A stretch of 12,248 nt of DNA, taken from contig CABSMK010000040.1 of NCBI GenBank assembly GCA_902478825.1, positions 1-12,248 of the forward strand, written 5' to 3'. The translations under genes were made by a program, and so were the position numbers. The notes beneath the pieces were generated by a model. The model had not been told where the DNA came from. It worked only from the letters and a program-made list of their open reading frames with translations, and did no database searches. The DNA is from an uncultured Collinsella sp. GTDB taxonomy: Bacteria > Actinomycetota > Coriobacteriia > Coriobacteriales > Coriobacteriaceae. This document shows, in pieces, positions 1 through 9,000 of the stretch (position 1 is its first letter; each line of letters starts with the position of its first letter).

Positions 1-423
1 TCTCCTCGTCGCCTGCGCGACCGGTTTATCAACGAGCCGACCTCGTCGCTTTTTGCGCTTAAGGCCTTCTGGGAGGGATTCGACGCCAGCGGCGAGACGC
101 TGCGCTGCGTCATCATTCCCAAGCTGCCGTTCTCGAGCCCCACGGACCCGCTCTCGTGCGAGCGCAACTTGCGCGAAGACCGCGCTTGGGCGCGCTATTC
201 GCTGCCCGAGGCGGTGCTCGAGGTCAAGCAGGCGGCCGGCCGCCTTATCCGCTCGTCGACCGATTGCGGCGTGCTGATTCTGGCCGACCCGCGCCTGGTG
301 ACGAAGGGCTACGGAAAGAAGTTCTTAACGTCGCTGCCCACGAGCTCCTACCAGCGCATCGAATCGGCGCAGATCGGGCACTATCTGCAACTGTGGCGCG
401 CACGCCACGAGCGGCGGCGCTAA
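1..423 (+). CDS. DinG/XPD-type ATP-dependent DNA helicase, C-terminal part
   Basis: This is a partial gene: it is open from the first base and gives 140 residues before TAA. It matches the second RecA-like domain (Helicase_C_2) of the superfamily 2 DinG/XPD helicases, which unwind DNA 5'-to-3' using ATP. The segment FWEGFD at residues 23-28 is the usual motif V region. A KLPF strand with an SPTDPL loop follows. QAAGRLIRSS at 77-86 is motif VI, with the arginine finger at R81 or R84. The tail with YGKKFLTSLP is also typical. The Walker A, Walker B and any FeS or exonuclease parts lie outside the window, so DinG cannot be separated from other family members. The stop at 421-423 overlaps the stop of the convergent WYL gene, and no terminator hairpin is visible between them. 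Confidence 0.85.
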   Translation, partial: SPRRLRDRFINEPTSSLFALKAFWEGFDASGETLRCVIIPKLPFSSPTDPLSCERNLREDRAWARYSLPEAVLEVKQAAGRLIRSSTDCGVLILADPRLVTKGYGKKFLTSLPTSSYQRIESAQIGHYLQLWRARHERRR

Positions 424-1337
424 AGCGGACAGACGAGGGTTTTTGCCATATCGCACAGACGCTTTGACAGGGCGGGGTCATCCAAGATGCGGATGGCTCC
501 GCCCGCTGCGATTATCTGGCTCAGTAGCCAACGCTCGGAGCCGTAATGCACGGTTACCGTTGCCGTGTCTGTCCCGCTGCGCTCGATTAGGGTGATGCCG
601 GCCCAGTCCAGATGCTCCGCCATATCGAATGGCATCAGGAGCTTTGCGCTATGCTGCGTCCGGGCAAGGGAATCGTGGAGGGATGCGACGTCCGGTGCGT
701 GAGACACGACGGAGTCTTCCGTCAAGGTGAGTCCCTCGATTTTATCCATGCGATAGGTGCGCTGCTCATCGACTGCGATGTCCCAGGCAATCAAGTATGT
801 TTGGTCGCCGTTTGCCGTAATGCGCAAGGGGTCGACCAGACGCTCGCGTGGCCGTGCATCGTCCATCGAGCGATACGAGATGCGGCAGCGAACGCCGTCC
901 TGAATGGCGCAGCTCAGCTGCTGCCAGTGCGACCCGTGGTTGACGGTGTCAAAGACGCGCTGGTTATAGCCGAGCTCTTCGGGTAGAAGAGCATGCCGAA
1001 TCCGGGCTGCCGTCTGCGGCTCGATCCCCAACGATTCAAGTTCGTGGTTGAGCACAGCGCCCTCGGCGGCACTCAGGCGCAACGGTAGAACACGCCCGGC
1101 GTCGCCGGTGAGGGCCACACGCTCGCCGCGGCATTCGCAGATGATGCGCGCGCCCGATTCTCGGTCCGCGAGCGTCGAGACGATCTCGAGAATCTCGTCG
1201 AGCGACACCCCTGTGATGTCAAAGCGGCTGCAAATCTCGGCTCGTGTCATGCCGCTCTCGCCGGCGGCGTAGAGGGCCTCCATAATGTCGATGGCGCGCG
1301 AGAGTCTCTGCTCGCTGGTGAGTTTACGCACGGGCAT
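420..1337 (-). CDS. WYL-domain transcriptional regulator, PafC-like (second of pair)
   Basis: This 305-residue protein has an N-terminal winged-helix-like region (about residues 8-75) and a WYL domain (about 140-205). The WYL core reads TYLIAWD at 180-186 with RTYRMDKI at 193-200, the arginines that usually line the ligand pocket. A C-terminal WCX-like segment follows. WYL proteins sense small molecules or nucleic acid and control transcription. In actinobacteria the PafB-PafC pair activates RecA-independent DNA-damage genes. I chose the ATG at 1337, which sits 12 nt after AAAGGA; a TTG at 1358 is also in frame and would add seven residues. The start lies inside the end of the upstream WYL gene (14-nt overlap), so translational coupling and a heteromeric partner are likely. 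The W of the family name is replaced by T180. Assignment to PafC is by arrangement and is less certain than the WYL call. Confidence 0.82.
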   Translation of the reverse strand: MPVRKLTSEQRLSRAIDIMEALYAAGESGMTRAEICSRFDITGVSLDEILEIVSTLADRESGARIICECRGERVALTGDAGRVLPLRLSAAEGAVLNHELESLGIEPQTAARIRHALLPEELGYNQRVFDTVNHGSHWQQLSCAIQDGVRCRISYRSMDDARPRERLVDPLRITANGDQTYLIAWDIAVDEQRTYRMDKIEGLTLTEDSVVSHAPDVASLHDSLARTQHSAKLLMPFDMAEHLDWAGITLIERSGTDTATVTVHYGSERWLLSQIIAAGGAIRILDDPALSKRLCDMAKTLVCPL

Positions 1338-2346
1338 GCTCGTGCACCGTCCTTTCAATGAGGCGGTTCCACGCCTGCTTGAGCGATTTGGGGGCCACGG
1401 GCCTCATGCCGTCCACGGCGTGGGCCATGCAAAATGAGGCGGCGGCTTCAAGGTCACGCACGTCAACGGTCCAGGTCCATCCCGCATCGGTGTGTGCGAG
1501 CTCACCTCGCCCGCGCGTGAGGCCGTTGATCATATCGATCTGCGTCTGAGGGGCGAACGAGAACGTGGCTGCAACGGGCGGTCGGTCGGCAAAATCGAAT
1601 TCAAAGAACAGATAGTCGTTGAGATTGAAGTCCGCAGGGATGGCGTAGGCCTTCGAAGGACGCCAAGCGCGAACGATACGGTCGCAGCGGAATGTCCTGA
1701 TGTCGTCGGTGACATTGTCGAGGCCGCAGAAGTACGCCACGCCCTCGCGTTCGAACATGCCGTAGACGCAGACGGTACGTTCTTTCTGCTCGCCGCGTCC
1801 GTTCTGATATAAAAATCGCAGCGCGCATCGCTCGGCAAAGGCGCTCCATACCGCATCGACGGTGGGAGAGCGGCGGATTGGTGCTTCGTCCACCGTCGTC
1901 CTACCGGTGAGATAGGCAATCTTGGAGCGAATATCGGCAAGCGGTGCGGCAAAAGTGGATGAGCCGGCCGCTAGTGTCTGGTCGATGGCGTTGAGCAGGA
2001 TATCGGCGTCGTCTGCGGTGATGAGGCCGCCTGCTGCAAAGGTGTGCTCGCGGTCGATTGTCCACGAGCTTTCCTCGGTCTCCTGCGCACCGGCGGGGCG
2101 AACCTCCTTGATTAAGATGCCACGCTCGAGCAGTTTGTCACGATCGCGCCGAAACTTGCGCTTATCCGAGTCGATGTTGCCGGAGCCATATCCCAGGTCG
2201 GAATCCAAGACGATCTGCTCGGTCGTCAGCGGTTCGGGGGAGCTGTTGAGCACAAAGAAAAGATTGAGGATGCGCTGAGCCGTTTTATCGAAACTGGGCT
2301 CCGAATTCCCCTTTTTAATTGTCGCGGTCGTGTCGCTTGCCGTCAT
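1324..2346 (-). CDS. WYL-domain transcriptional regulator, PafB-like (first of pair)
   Basis: This 340-residue protein begins with ATG at 2346, preceded by GAGGA about 4 nt upstream. Residues 20-80 form the DNA-binding part: a QRILNLFFVL helix, then TTEQI, then the charged helix DKRKFRRDRDKL at 61-72, followed by a basic beta-wing. Residues 166-230 are the WYL domain, with AYFCGLD at 204-210 and RTFRCDRI at 217-224. The C-terminal 100 residues resemble the WCX extension. It is the promoter-proximal gene of a two-gene unit, and its end overlaps the start of the second WYL gene. Known PafBC complexes are co-activators of DNA-damage genes; that role here is inference, helped only a little by the helicase next door. 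Nothing of the Pup-proteasome system is seen in the window. Confidence 0.82.
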   Translation of the reverse strand: MTASDTTATIKKGNSEPSFDKTAQRILNLFFVLNSSPEPLTTEQIVLDSDLGYGSGNIDSDKRKFRRDRDKLLERGILIKEVRPAGAQETEESSWTIDREHTFAAGGLITADDADILLNAIDQTLAAGSSTFAAPLADIRSKIAYLTGRTTVDEAPIRRSPTVDAVWSAFAERCALRFLYQNGRGEQKERTVCVYGMFEREGVAYFCGLDNVTDDIRTFRCDRIVRAWRPSKAYAIPADFNLNDYLFFEFDFADRPPVAATFSFAPQTQIDMINGLTRGRGELAHTDAGWTWTVDVRDLEAAASFCMAHAVDGMRPVAPKSLKQAWNRLIERTVHEHARA

Positions 2347-2544
2347 AGAGTCCTCGCATGAGAAGGTGGTTTGCTGCCATGATTTTAGTCCGATATGGAG
2401 ATTAGGCTATATCCTTGTCCGCTCGGGGCGTTAAGATGGCCCGAATTCGGTCGTTTGCGCTCGCTCGGGGTATACTTTCGACTATATACGGTTCTAATGT
2501 GCATGCATTGGGCCTATTTGTCGGATTATGGATGTGGAGCGCAC
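2347..2544. promoter_or_regulatory. Divergent intergenic region between the WYL pair and the M28-like operon
   Basis: These 198 bases separate two divergent starts and must hold promoters for both. On + the best -10 is TATACT at 2471-2476, about 70 nt before the ATG at 2545; no good -35 sits 16-18 nt upstream. A second A/T-rich block, TATATA, lies at 2483-2488. On - a TAAAAT hexamer (complement of 2382-2387) lies about 36 nt before the WYL start, also with a poor -35. The region is clearly richer in A and T than the flanking genes. Individual hexamers are guesses; the presence of promoters follows from gene orientation. Confidence 0.45.
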
Positions 2545-5500
2545 ATGGCGAACACCCAGAACTATATTAATCACCTGCTGCAGAACACCGGCATTACGCC
2601 GGCATGCAGCGAAGAAGAGCGCTTGGCTGCCGAAGATATCGCTCAGATCTTCCGCAACCACGGCTTTGACCCCGAGGTTCAGGAGTTCAATGCCCCGGCG
2701 CCCAGTAGGTTGGCATTTGCCGTTACCGGTATTCTTGCGTTTGCCGGCGCCCTGCTGATGGGCATCGGCGGCGGTATCGGCTTGGTCGGCACCTTGCTGG
2801 CCATTGTCGGCGCCGTTCTTTACGTGCTCGAGCGCACGGGCCACCCCGTGGTTTCGCGCCTGGGCAAGACGGGCGTGAGCCAAAATGTCATCGCCTACCA
2901 CAAGGCCTCGGGCCCGCTCGCGTCCCCGCGTAACCGCCCGGTGGTCGTTGTCGCACACTACGACTCTCCCCGTGCTGAGCTGCTCGCCCGCGAGCCTTAT
3001 GCTTCGTATCGTGCGCTCATCGCCAAGCTGTTGCCCGTTGCCACGGTTGCCCCCGCTGCCGTTGCCATCCTGCGTATTCTGCCGCTCCCCGGCGCGCTCA
3101 AGGTTCTGCTGTGGATTGTCGCGATCCTCGCTTCCCTCGTTGCACTCGCCAACGCGGTAAACATCATCTCTAACCGCCACATTCTTCCCTATACGTCTGG
3201 CGCGGTGTGCAACAAGTCTTCTGTCGCCGCTATGCTCGGCGTTATGGACAACGTTGCTCCCTTCCAGGGCGAAAACGAGTTTCCCGACGATGTTCCGTTC
3301 GATACCTATTTTGGGGAGCAGAAGCGTCGTGCCGAGGAAATGGCGCGCGCAGCGGCGGAATATGCCGCGGCCCAGCAGCAAAACGACTACGGCAACACCA
3401 TCGAGTATGAAGAGCCTACCTACGCCGAGGACGAATTCGGTCAGCCGATTGCTCCCGACGCTCAGACCGAGCCCGAACAGGGTGAGGCTTTCGACGAGCA
3501 AATCGAGGGCTTTGAGGGTGCGTCTGCCGACGAGACGCTGATCGGCGCTATCGTGCCTGAGGATCAGAATCAGGCTGCCCAAGCCGAAGAGTTCAATGAC
3601 GAGGTTCCCGCTGCCGAGCCGGCGGAGGAGTCTGCCGAGCCCGAGCCCAAGCTCTATCGCAACGCCGCCGGCAACATCCGCTTTGGTTCGGATGCCATCC
3701 GTGCGCTCGGAATGCTTCCCGAGTCCTGCACGCTCGATTACGAGGAGGGCGAGGAGCCAACGTTTGAGCCCGAGCCTGCCCCCGTCGTGGCTGCGCCTGC
3801 GCCCGTTGTCGCTGCGGATGATGAGTCTGCCGCGGTTACCGCTGCCGTTGCCGATCCCGAGGCGGTGTCCGCGTTCGATCCCGCGGCAGGACTGGACATT
3901 TTGGCTCCCGCCGCACCGGCGCAAGACGTTGCGGACGAGTCTGACGACGATTACGTTGAACAACCGAGGCGCGTGTCTTACGAGAGCGATACTGATTTCT
4001 CGGCCGAGATTCCCGCGGCAACGCCGCATGCCGACATTGCATCCGCGTTCTCGTCGATTGGCGCCAGCGCTTCCAACTTCTTTAAGGGTGCGTTTGCAAA
4101 GGGCAAGAAATTTGTCGACGATTTCGAGGAGAAGCGCGCTGCCGCACGCGAGGCTGCCGAGCAGGAGGCTATCGCTCAGCAGCAGGCAGCCGAGGCGGCA
4201 CGTGAGCTCGCGGCGCAAGAGTTCGAGCAGAACGAGGCTATGCAGTCCGCGCCCGTCGAAGCCGCCGAAGCTACAACGTCCTTTGAGTCCCAGCAACCGG
4301 CGTCCGCGGATGTTGTTGAAGCGACGACGTCTTTCGAGGCTCAGCAGCACGTCGATAGCACCATGTCGTTTGATGCCGCGCAGTTCGATTCCACGATAAC
4401 GTTTGAAAAACAGGGCACCGCGATTGCCGAGCCCCTTCCTGTTTCCGATGAGCAGGGCGACGCGGCAGACGATGACGAGCCTGTTGATGCTGCCGAAATC
4501 CAAGATGCCGCCGAGGACGAGCCCGTCGAGGCCAACTCTGACGAAGAGCAATACGCGGCAGCCGAGCAAGATGATTCGACCGAGGTCGAGCAGGAGGAAG
4601 TGCCTGCGGTTTCCGAGACTCCCGAGACGGATGAGTCGAGGCCTTATTCCACGCAGATTTTCACCATGCCGACCCCGAGTGGTTCCGGTGCCACGGTTGC
4701 CAATGTCGCTCCCACCCAGGACGAAACGGTCGATTCCCTTATGGCCCAGATTTCCTCCCAGGCATCGCCGCGCCCGCAGATGAATGTTCCCGATCCGGCG
4801 TCGGCACCGTCGCCTGCACCTTCCTCGTCTCCGCTGGCTTCGGTCCCCGATCCGTCGCTGCCGTCTATGAAGCAGGCAAACGTTGCGTCTCGCACGTCGC
4901 TGTTCGACCTTCCCGACCCCTCCGCACAGGTCAACGATCCCTTTGCTACTGCCCAGGGCCCCGAACCCACATCGGCACCCGTTGCGCCTCCTATGCCTGT
5001 TGCGTCGGGCGCACAGCCGATCGAGACCATTTCGGCTCCCGCCCCGGCGGCACCCAAGTCTCGTAAGCGCGGCCTGGGTGGTCTGTTCGGCCGTAAAAAG
5101 AAAAACGAGCAGGACAGCATGAGTGACTGGCTGGGCGTCGAAGACGATTACGATGCCAAGAAGTCCGGTCGCGGTATCGGTTCGTGGGATAACTTCGAGG
5201 ACGATAACGATGGCTGGAAGGGTGGCGCTACGTCTTCCGATGGCGCTTCTTCCGAAGATATGCTCTCGGCTGTCGCCTCTATGGGCGATGATGAGCTGCT
5301 CGGTCACGATATCTGGTTTGTGGCAACGGGCGCCTCGGATTGTGATGGCGCTGGCATGAAGGCCTTCTTGGCTTCGCATCGCGATAAGCTCCGCGGCGTA
5401 TTCTTTATCAATCTTGAATCCGTCGGCGCCGGTAGGCTTTCGGTGGTGACGGTCGAGGGCGAACAACAACTGCTCAAGGGCGATCGCCGCATCATGAACC

Positions 5501-5736
5501 TGGTCAGCAAGGTCTGCAAGTCGTTCCATGTCGATTGTGGCGCGCTCGAGATGCCCTATGCCAAGACCGATGCCTATGCTGCGCTCGAGGCGAGCCGCCG
5601 AGCCCTTACCATCGCCGGCGTGGACGGCACGCGTCTGGCTTGCGCTCGTACCGAGGACGACCTGCCCCACAATGTCAACCCGACGAACATTGCTACGGTA
5701 TCCGAGGTCGTGACCGAGGTTATCCGCCGTTCGTAG
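2545..5736 (+). CDS. Membrane protein with an M28-peptidase-like fold split by a long acidic insertion; probable inactive peptidase
   Basis: This 1063-residue protein starts at ATG 2545, with GGAG 5 nt upstream. An in-frame start at 2395 is less likely because it would swallow the promoter region. Residues 1-50 resemble the M28 pre-domain. Hydrophobic segments lie near 56-73, 74-95, 158-178 and 184-206. M28-like landmarks are HYD at 138-140, GAVCNKSS at 219-226 (where metallopeptidases have GANDNASG), ATGASD at 927-932 (usually GAEE), FINLES at 954-959 (usually NLDxxG) and LPHN at 1040-1043. The outer His and Asp survive, but the bridging Asp is C222 and the Glu pair is S931-D932, so catalysis looks lost or altered. 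Between about 245 and 905 lies an Ala/Glu/Pro-rich acidic region. It contains a helical stretch (about 520-562), four TTSFE-type repeats (575-621) and a basic patch (840-853). It is followed at 21 nt by a small membrane protein gene. Confidence 0.7.
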   Translation: MANTQNYINHLLQNTGITPACSEEERLAAEDIAQIFRNHGFDPEVQEFNAPAPSRLAFAVTGILAFAGALLMGIGGGIGLVGTLLAIVGAVLYVLERTGHPVVSRLGKTGVSQNVIAYHKASGPLASPRNRPVVVVAHYDSPRAELLAREPYASYRALIAKLLPVATVAPAAVAILRILPLPGALKVLLWIVAILASLVALANAVNIISNRHILPYTSGAVCNKSSVAAMLGVMDNVAPFQGENEFPDDVPFDTYFGEQKRRAEEMARAAAEYAAAQQQNDYGNTIEYEEPTYAEDEFGQPIAPDAQTEPEQGEAFDEQIEGFEGASADETLIGAIVPEDQNQAAQAEEFNDEVPAAEPAEESAEPEPKLYRNAAGNIRFGSDAIRALGMLPESCTLDYEEGEEPTFEPEPAPVVAAPAPVVAADDESAAVTAAVADPEAVSAFDPAAGLDILAPAAPAQDVADESDDDYVEQPRRVSYESDTDFSAEIPAATPHADIASAFSSIGASASNFFKGAFAKGKKFVDDFEEKRAAAREAAEQEAIAQQQAAEAARELAAQEFEQNEAMQSAPVEAAEATTSFESQQPASADVVEATTSFEAQQHVDSTMSFDAAQFDSTITFEKQGTAIAEPLPVSDEQGDAADDDEPVDAAEIQDAAEDEPVEANSDEEQYAAAEQDDSTEVEQEEVPAVSETPETDESRPYSTQIFTMPTPSGSGATVANVAPTQDETVDSLMAQISSQASPRPQMNVPDPASAPSPAPSSSPLASVPDPSLPSMKQANVASRTSLFDLPDPSAQVNDPFATAQGPEPTSAPVAPPMPVASGAQPIETISAPAPAAPKSRKRGLGGLFGRKKKNEQDSMSDWLGVEDDYDAKKSGRGIGSWDNFEDDNDGWKGGATSSDGASSEDMLSAVASMGDDELLGHDIWFVATGASDCDGAGMKAFLASHRDKLRGVFFINLESVGAGRLSVVTVEGEQQLLKGDRRIMNLVSKVCKSFHVDCGALEMPYAKTDAYAALEASRRALTIAGVDGTRLACARTEDDLPHNVNPTNIATVSEVVTEVIRRS
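4267..4407 (+). repeat. Four short Thr-rich peptide repeats ([E/D]-x-T-x-[S/T]-F-[E/D]) inside the acidic insertion
   Basis: Within the M28-like protein the peptides EATTSFE (575-581), EATTSFE (592-598), DSTMSFD (604-610) and DSTITFE (615-621) occur at steps of 17, 12 and 11 residues. The first two are each followed by a small residue and QQ. The sequence around them is otherwise acidic and low in complexity, so the conserved T, S/T and F stand out. They resemble the ETTSVF phosphorylation and FHA-binding motif of actinobacterial GarA/OdhI proteins. A function as kinase sites or docking peptides is inference. Confidence 0.6.
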
Positions 5737-5757
5737 ACGGAGCTCTAAGGAGTCAAC

Positions 5758-5976
5758 GTGTTTTCGTATATTAAGCGCCATTGGCCTGTCTACGTGATTT
5801 TGACCTTGATTGCCATTGCGTTAGGATTTGGGGCTGCCTACATCGTGGGTGCAAAGGGCTCGACCCCCGCCTCCGCAATCAGCGAAGAGGTGGAGCAAGA
5901 ACAGAGTACGGGTGCCGATGGGATTCCTGAGTCCGAGCAGGCAATCGTTGATGGTGGATCTTCGTCTGCAGAGTAG
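5758..5976 (+). CDS. Small single-pass membrane protein, function unknown
   Basis: This 72-residue protein starts at GTG 5758, with a strong AAGGAG 5 nt upstream. It begins 21 nt after the stop of the M28-like gene and ends just before the operon terminator. Residues 1-8 are basic (KRH). Residues 9-31 form one hydrophobic helix (WPVYVILTLIAIALGFGAAY and on). The rest, from about 34, is acidic and rich in Ser, Glu and Gly with no Cys. The charge pattern predicts a cytoplasmic N-terminus and an outside C-terminus. I recognise no family. The good ribosome site, the placement between gene and terminator, and the clean membrane topology support a real gene. Co-transcription with the membrane-bound M28-like protein suggests a shared complex, but the sequence does not show this directly. 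Confidence 0.72.
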   Translation: MFSYIKRHWPVYVILTLIAIALGFGAAYIVGAKGSTPASAISEEVEQEQSTGADGIPESEQAIVDGGSSSAE

Positions 5977-5997
5977 ATGCGGCGATTTACATGATTG

Positions 5998-6035
5998 AAA
6001 GCGGGTGAGCCGGGGGACTGGCTCGCCCGCTTTTT
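5998..6035 (+). terminator. Intrinsic terminator, probably bidirectional
   Basis: An 11-bp stem (6001-6011 with 6020-6030, one G-U pair) encloses the 8-nt loop GGGGGACT. The + strand continues with TTTTT at 6031-6035. On the - strand the flanking AAA at 5998-6000 reads as TTT, so the hairpin can also end the adhesin transcript, whose stop codon lies 8 nt beyond. It closes the M28-like operon. Confidence 0.88.
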
Positions 6036-6042
6036 CATCGCG

Positions 6043-9000
6043 CTAGCGCTTCTTTGTGATCGACCTAAGGCGAGCGAACCATAGGGCTGCGGTACCCGAG
6101 GTCAGGAGCGCGGTGATGCAAGCGGCGATGGGAACTGATCCTGTTGCCGGTAGGTCCTGCGGTAGGGTACAGCGTTGAATGACGCTGTCCTCGTCATGTG
6201 ACTCAAGTTTATCGCCGCCACCGTTGCGGCAAAGATCGACGCGCGCGCTGTTGGTGAGTGCGGTTTGGGGCGTATAAGCCGACGTTGCCTGCATGTGTAC
6301 GACTGCGCCCCGAGCGTCTGTGCCAAGGATTGCTTTGGCATCGTCAAGGTCGTCGTGCTCATCTTTGAGATCATCGCGGGTCCAAGAATCCGCATCGCTT
6401 CGAGTCGTAAAGTCGGCGGCTACCGCACCGTATTCAATTCGAATGCCTGTTACGACGGTATTGGATGCAAGGTCGAGCTCTTCCGCCTCGAGTGTGGTGG
6501 ATTCCGTGGTCGAGACATCCGCCTTCCAGAGGCGCCAGCCGTCGTAATCGACGAGGCGGCAGTCCTCACCAAGGCTCTCTTTTACTTCGTCGGACTCAAG
6601 CCAAGGATTTTCGTGTCCATCGTCAAGTGTCGCGTTCGCCGGCTCATCGACGTCTGTCGAGTCCAACGGCGTCGTGCGATACCACACGTTGCACAGACCG
6701 TTGAGGTCGCCGATGGCGACGGGGGTTTCGATTGAGATGAATCTCGCCGTGCCGTCTTTGGCGCACTCAAGATCATCGGTAATCGTAAACTCATCAACCC
6801 AAGTAGCGGAATCGTTTCGAGCGTCGATGGTATAGGAGAAAAGTCCATCCGTATTAGTTTGCGTCGCGGCGCGATTTTTACCATCTCCGTTGGCCAGCAG
6901 ACCCTTTCCGATAGGTTGGACAAGCTCCTGACGCTTGTCGACCTGCCCCTTGATCTCGATGGGCGCATCCTTCATCGCGACGGATTGGACTTCTCTCGTA
7001 TCCTTTATTTCAAACGTTATCTCCTTGGCAAGGTCATAGGTCCGCGGAGACATCATTTCGCGCAACGAGTAGGTGCCGGGTGCAAGATGTTCGACGCGGT
7101 GTGGCTTGTCGGATGAGGTCCAGGAGTCTATTTCGGTTTTATCGGGACCATATAAGGTGAGTTGTGCGCCTTCCACTTCCTGCTCACCGCTTGCATCGAC
7201 CTTGGAGATATCAACCTTGGTGTAATCGTCGGATACGTTAAGCCGTGCTTCTACAACGGGTGTTTTCTGGTCGGCATAAGTAAGGTCGACAATATGGGTT
7301 GTCCGATCGAGCAAGAAGCCTGCCGGCGCTTGAGTCTCGACAACCTCGTAGCGTGCGGTGCCAAGTCCCAGCGGGAGGTTGTCCGCGCGTGCTTCTCCAG
7401 TTTCATCCGTCGTGATGGTAGCGACAGTCTCACCGTCGAGCGCGGCAATGCTACCGTCGGGGCGCACGATATCACTCGAGGCACGGATCTCAAAGACGGC
7501 GCCCGCGAGGCTGCTGCCGTCTATGGCATCGGTTTTAACGATCCTGATGTTTCCGGTCGCGGCGTGGTCATAATACGAGGCGATTGCAACGGGCGTTAGG
7601 TTCATGTCGGCGGGTATGTTTACCTCGATCTCCTCGCCGACAAGATAGGGCTCTTTGGCCGAGGTTTCGCGTACATAATAGGTGCCCGGCACGAGCGATT
7701 CGGGCAGTGTGACGGTCCCGGTCGCGTCAGTCGTAAAGGTGTCCATTACGTTATGTGTTGGATACCAGCAAGTTTGTGAGACAGATTCGTGATTGCTGTC
7801 GAGTAGTTGGAAGGTGAATCCGGCTAGTGGAACAGAAGCGCCTGTTTGGGCATCGCGTTTTACAATCTGGAGATGCGTCGACAGAGCGTGGTTGTCCACG
7901 ATATATTGAAGCTCGGCGCCGTTGGAAATCTGATTGGCCCCGACGGTCCATTCCCCTGCACGTTTAAAACCCTCGGGGACGGTTTCCGGAACCTCGCGAA
8001 CCGTGTAGCCGGCACGGTCGTATGGGACGGCTCCGTGGATACCGGCGGGTCGCTTGCCTGCGCCGAACCATGCTTCGGGCTGATCTTTGGTGGAGGCAAA
8101 GCCATAGACGTTTGTGGTCAGTGTGCCAACAACCTGCTGAGAGCTGTTGCTGACAACCTCAAAGACAACACCTTCCCCCGGCTGCTCCAGGCCGGATTGG
8201 TCGCTATTGCCGTAATCCTTGAATTTGGAAATCTCAAGGTTAAACGCAATGGGGATATCGGAAACGCGAGATTCGATCTCGACCACGCCTGAATCGCCGA
8301 GCTGGTCGGCTCCAACGGTATAGGTCCAGCTGTCGTTGGATGGCAGGTAGCCCTCGGGGGCTTTTGATTCGTAGATGGTAAAGGTTCCTAAGGGGACATC
8401 GGCGAGGGTGGCCCGACCGCTTTCGTCGGTCGTGAGGATTTGTGCCCATCCAGGGGTTGATTGCGACACACACGTGAACTCTGCTCCTGCGAGTGAAGAT
8501 CCCACCTGGGGGCCGGCATTCGTCGCGGCATCGAGTTTTACGATACGCAGATTGATGGTGCCGGGCTGTTCATCAATGGCGACCCGCCCGCCGTCATTCC
8601 CCGTGGTAAAGGCAATACGATCGTGGCGGGGGACATAGCCGGCCGGCGCCTTCGTTTCAACTAGGTAGTATGCCGTGTTGGGCAGAAGTGTTGCTTGCGC
8701 TCGACCGTTGCTGTCCATCTTGATGGTGCCGACACGCGCGCCGCTGGCGCTCTCAAAAATATCGAATGTTGCCCCGGTAAACTGATAGGTATTGTTTCCG
8801 CTGGTAATAACGGTGTTAGCAGACTGCTTTTGGAAGGAAACAGAGACCGCCGGCAGTACATAGAGCATGTCTTGACGTTTGTTGCCGCCCGATACGGCCC
8901 CTAGATAGCGTCGCGCGCGGTGCGGAGCGGCTTCGATGCTTCCTGATTTTGCGCTGTCGTGGAGCCACCGCGCAGCCGCCACGACTTCATTGTCGGCGGT

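Noticed and set aside
1338..1358. Upstream TTG start for the second WYL gene
   Set aside because: The ATG at 1337 has AAAGGA upstream and the longer form adds only seven unconserved residues; the TTG start is possible but weaker.
2395..2544. Upstream ATG at 2395 for the M28-like protein
   Set aside because: It would place the A/T-rich promoter-like sequence inside the gene and has no good ribosome site, whereas ATG 2545 has GGAG at proper spacing.
2494..5781. A 1095-codon open frame on the - strand opposite the M28-like gene
   Set aside because: It mirrors the codon bias of the + gene, is dominated by Arg, Gly and Leu, shows no domain, and would bury both real genes and their signals.
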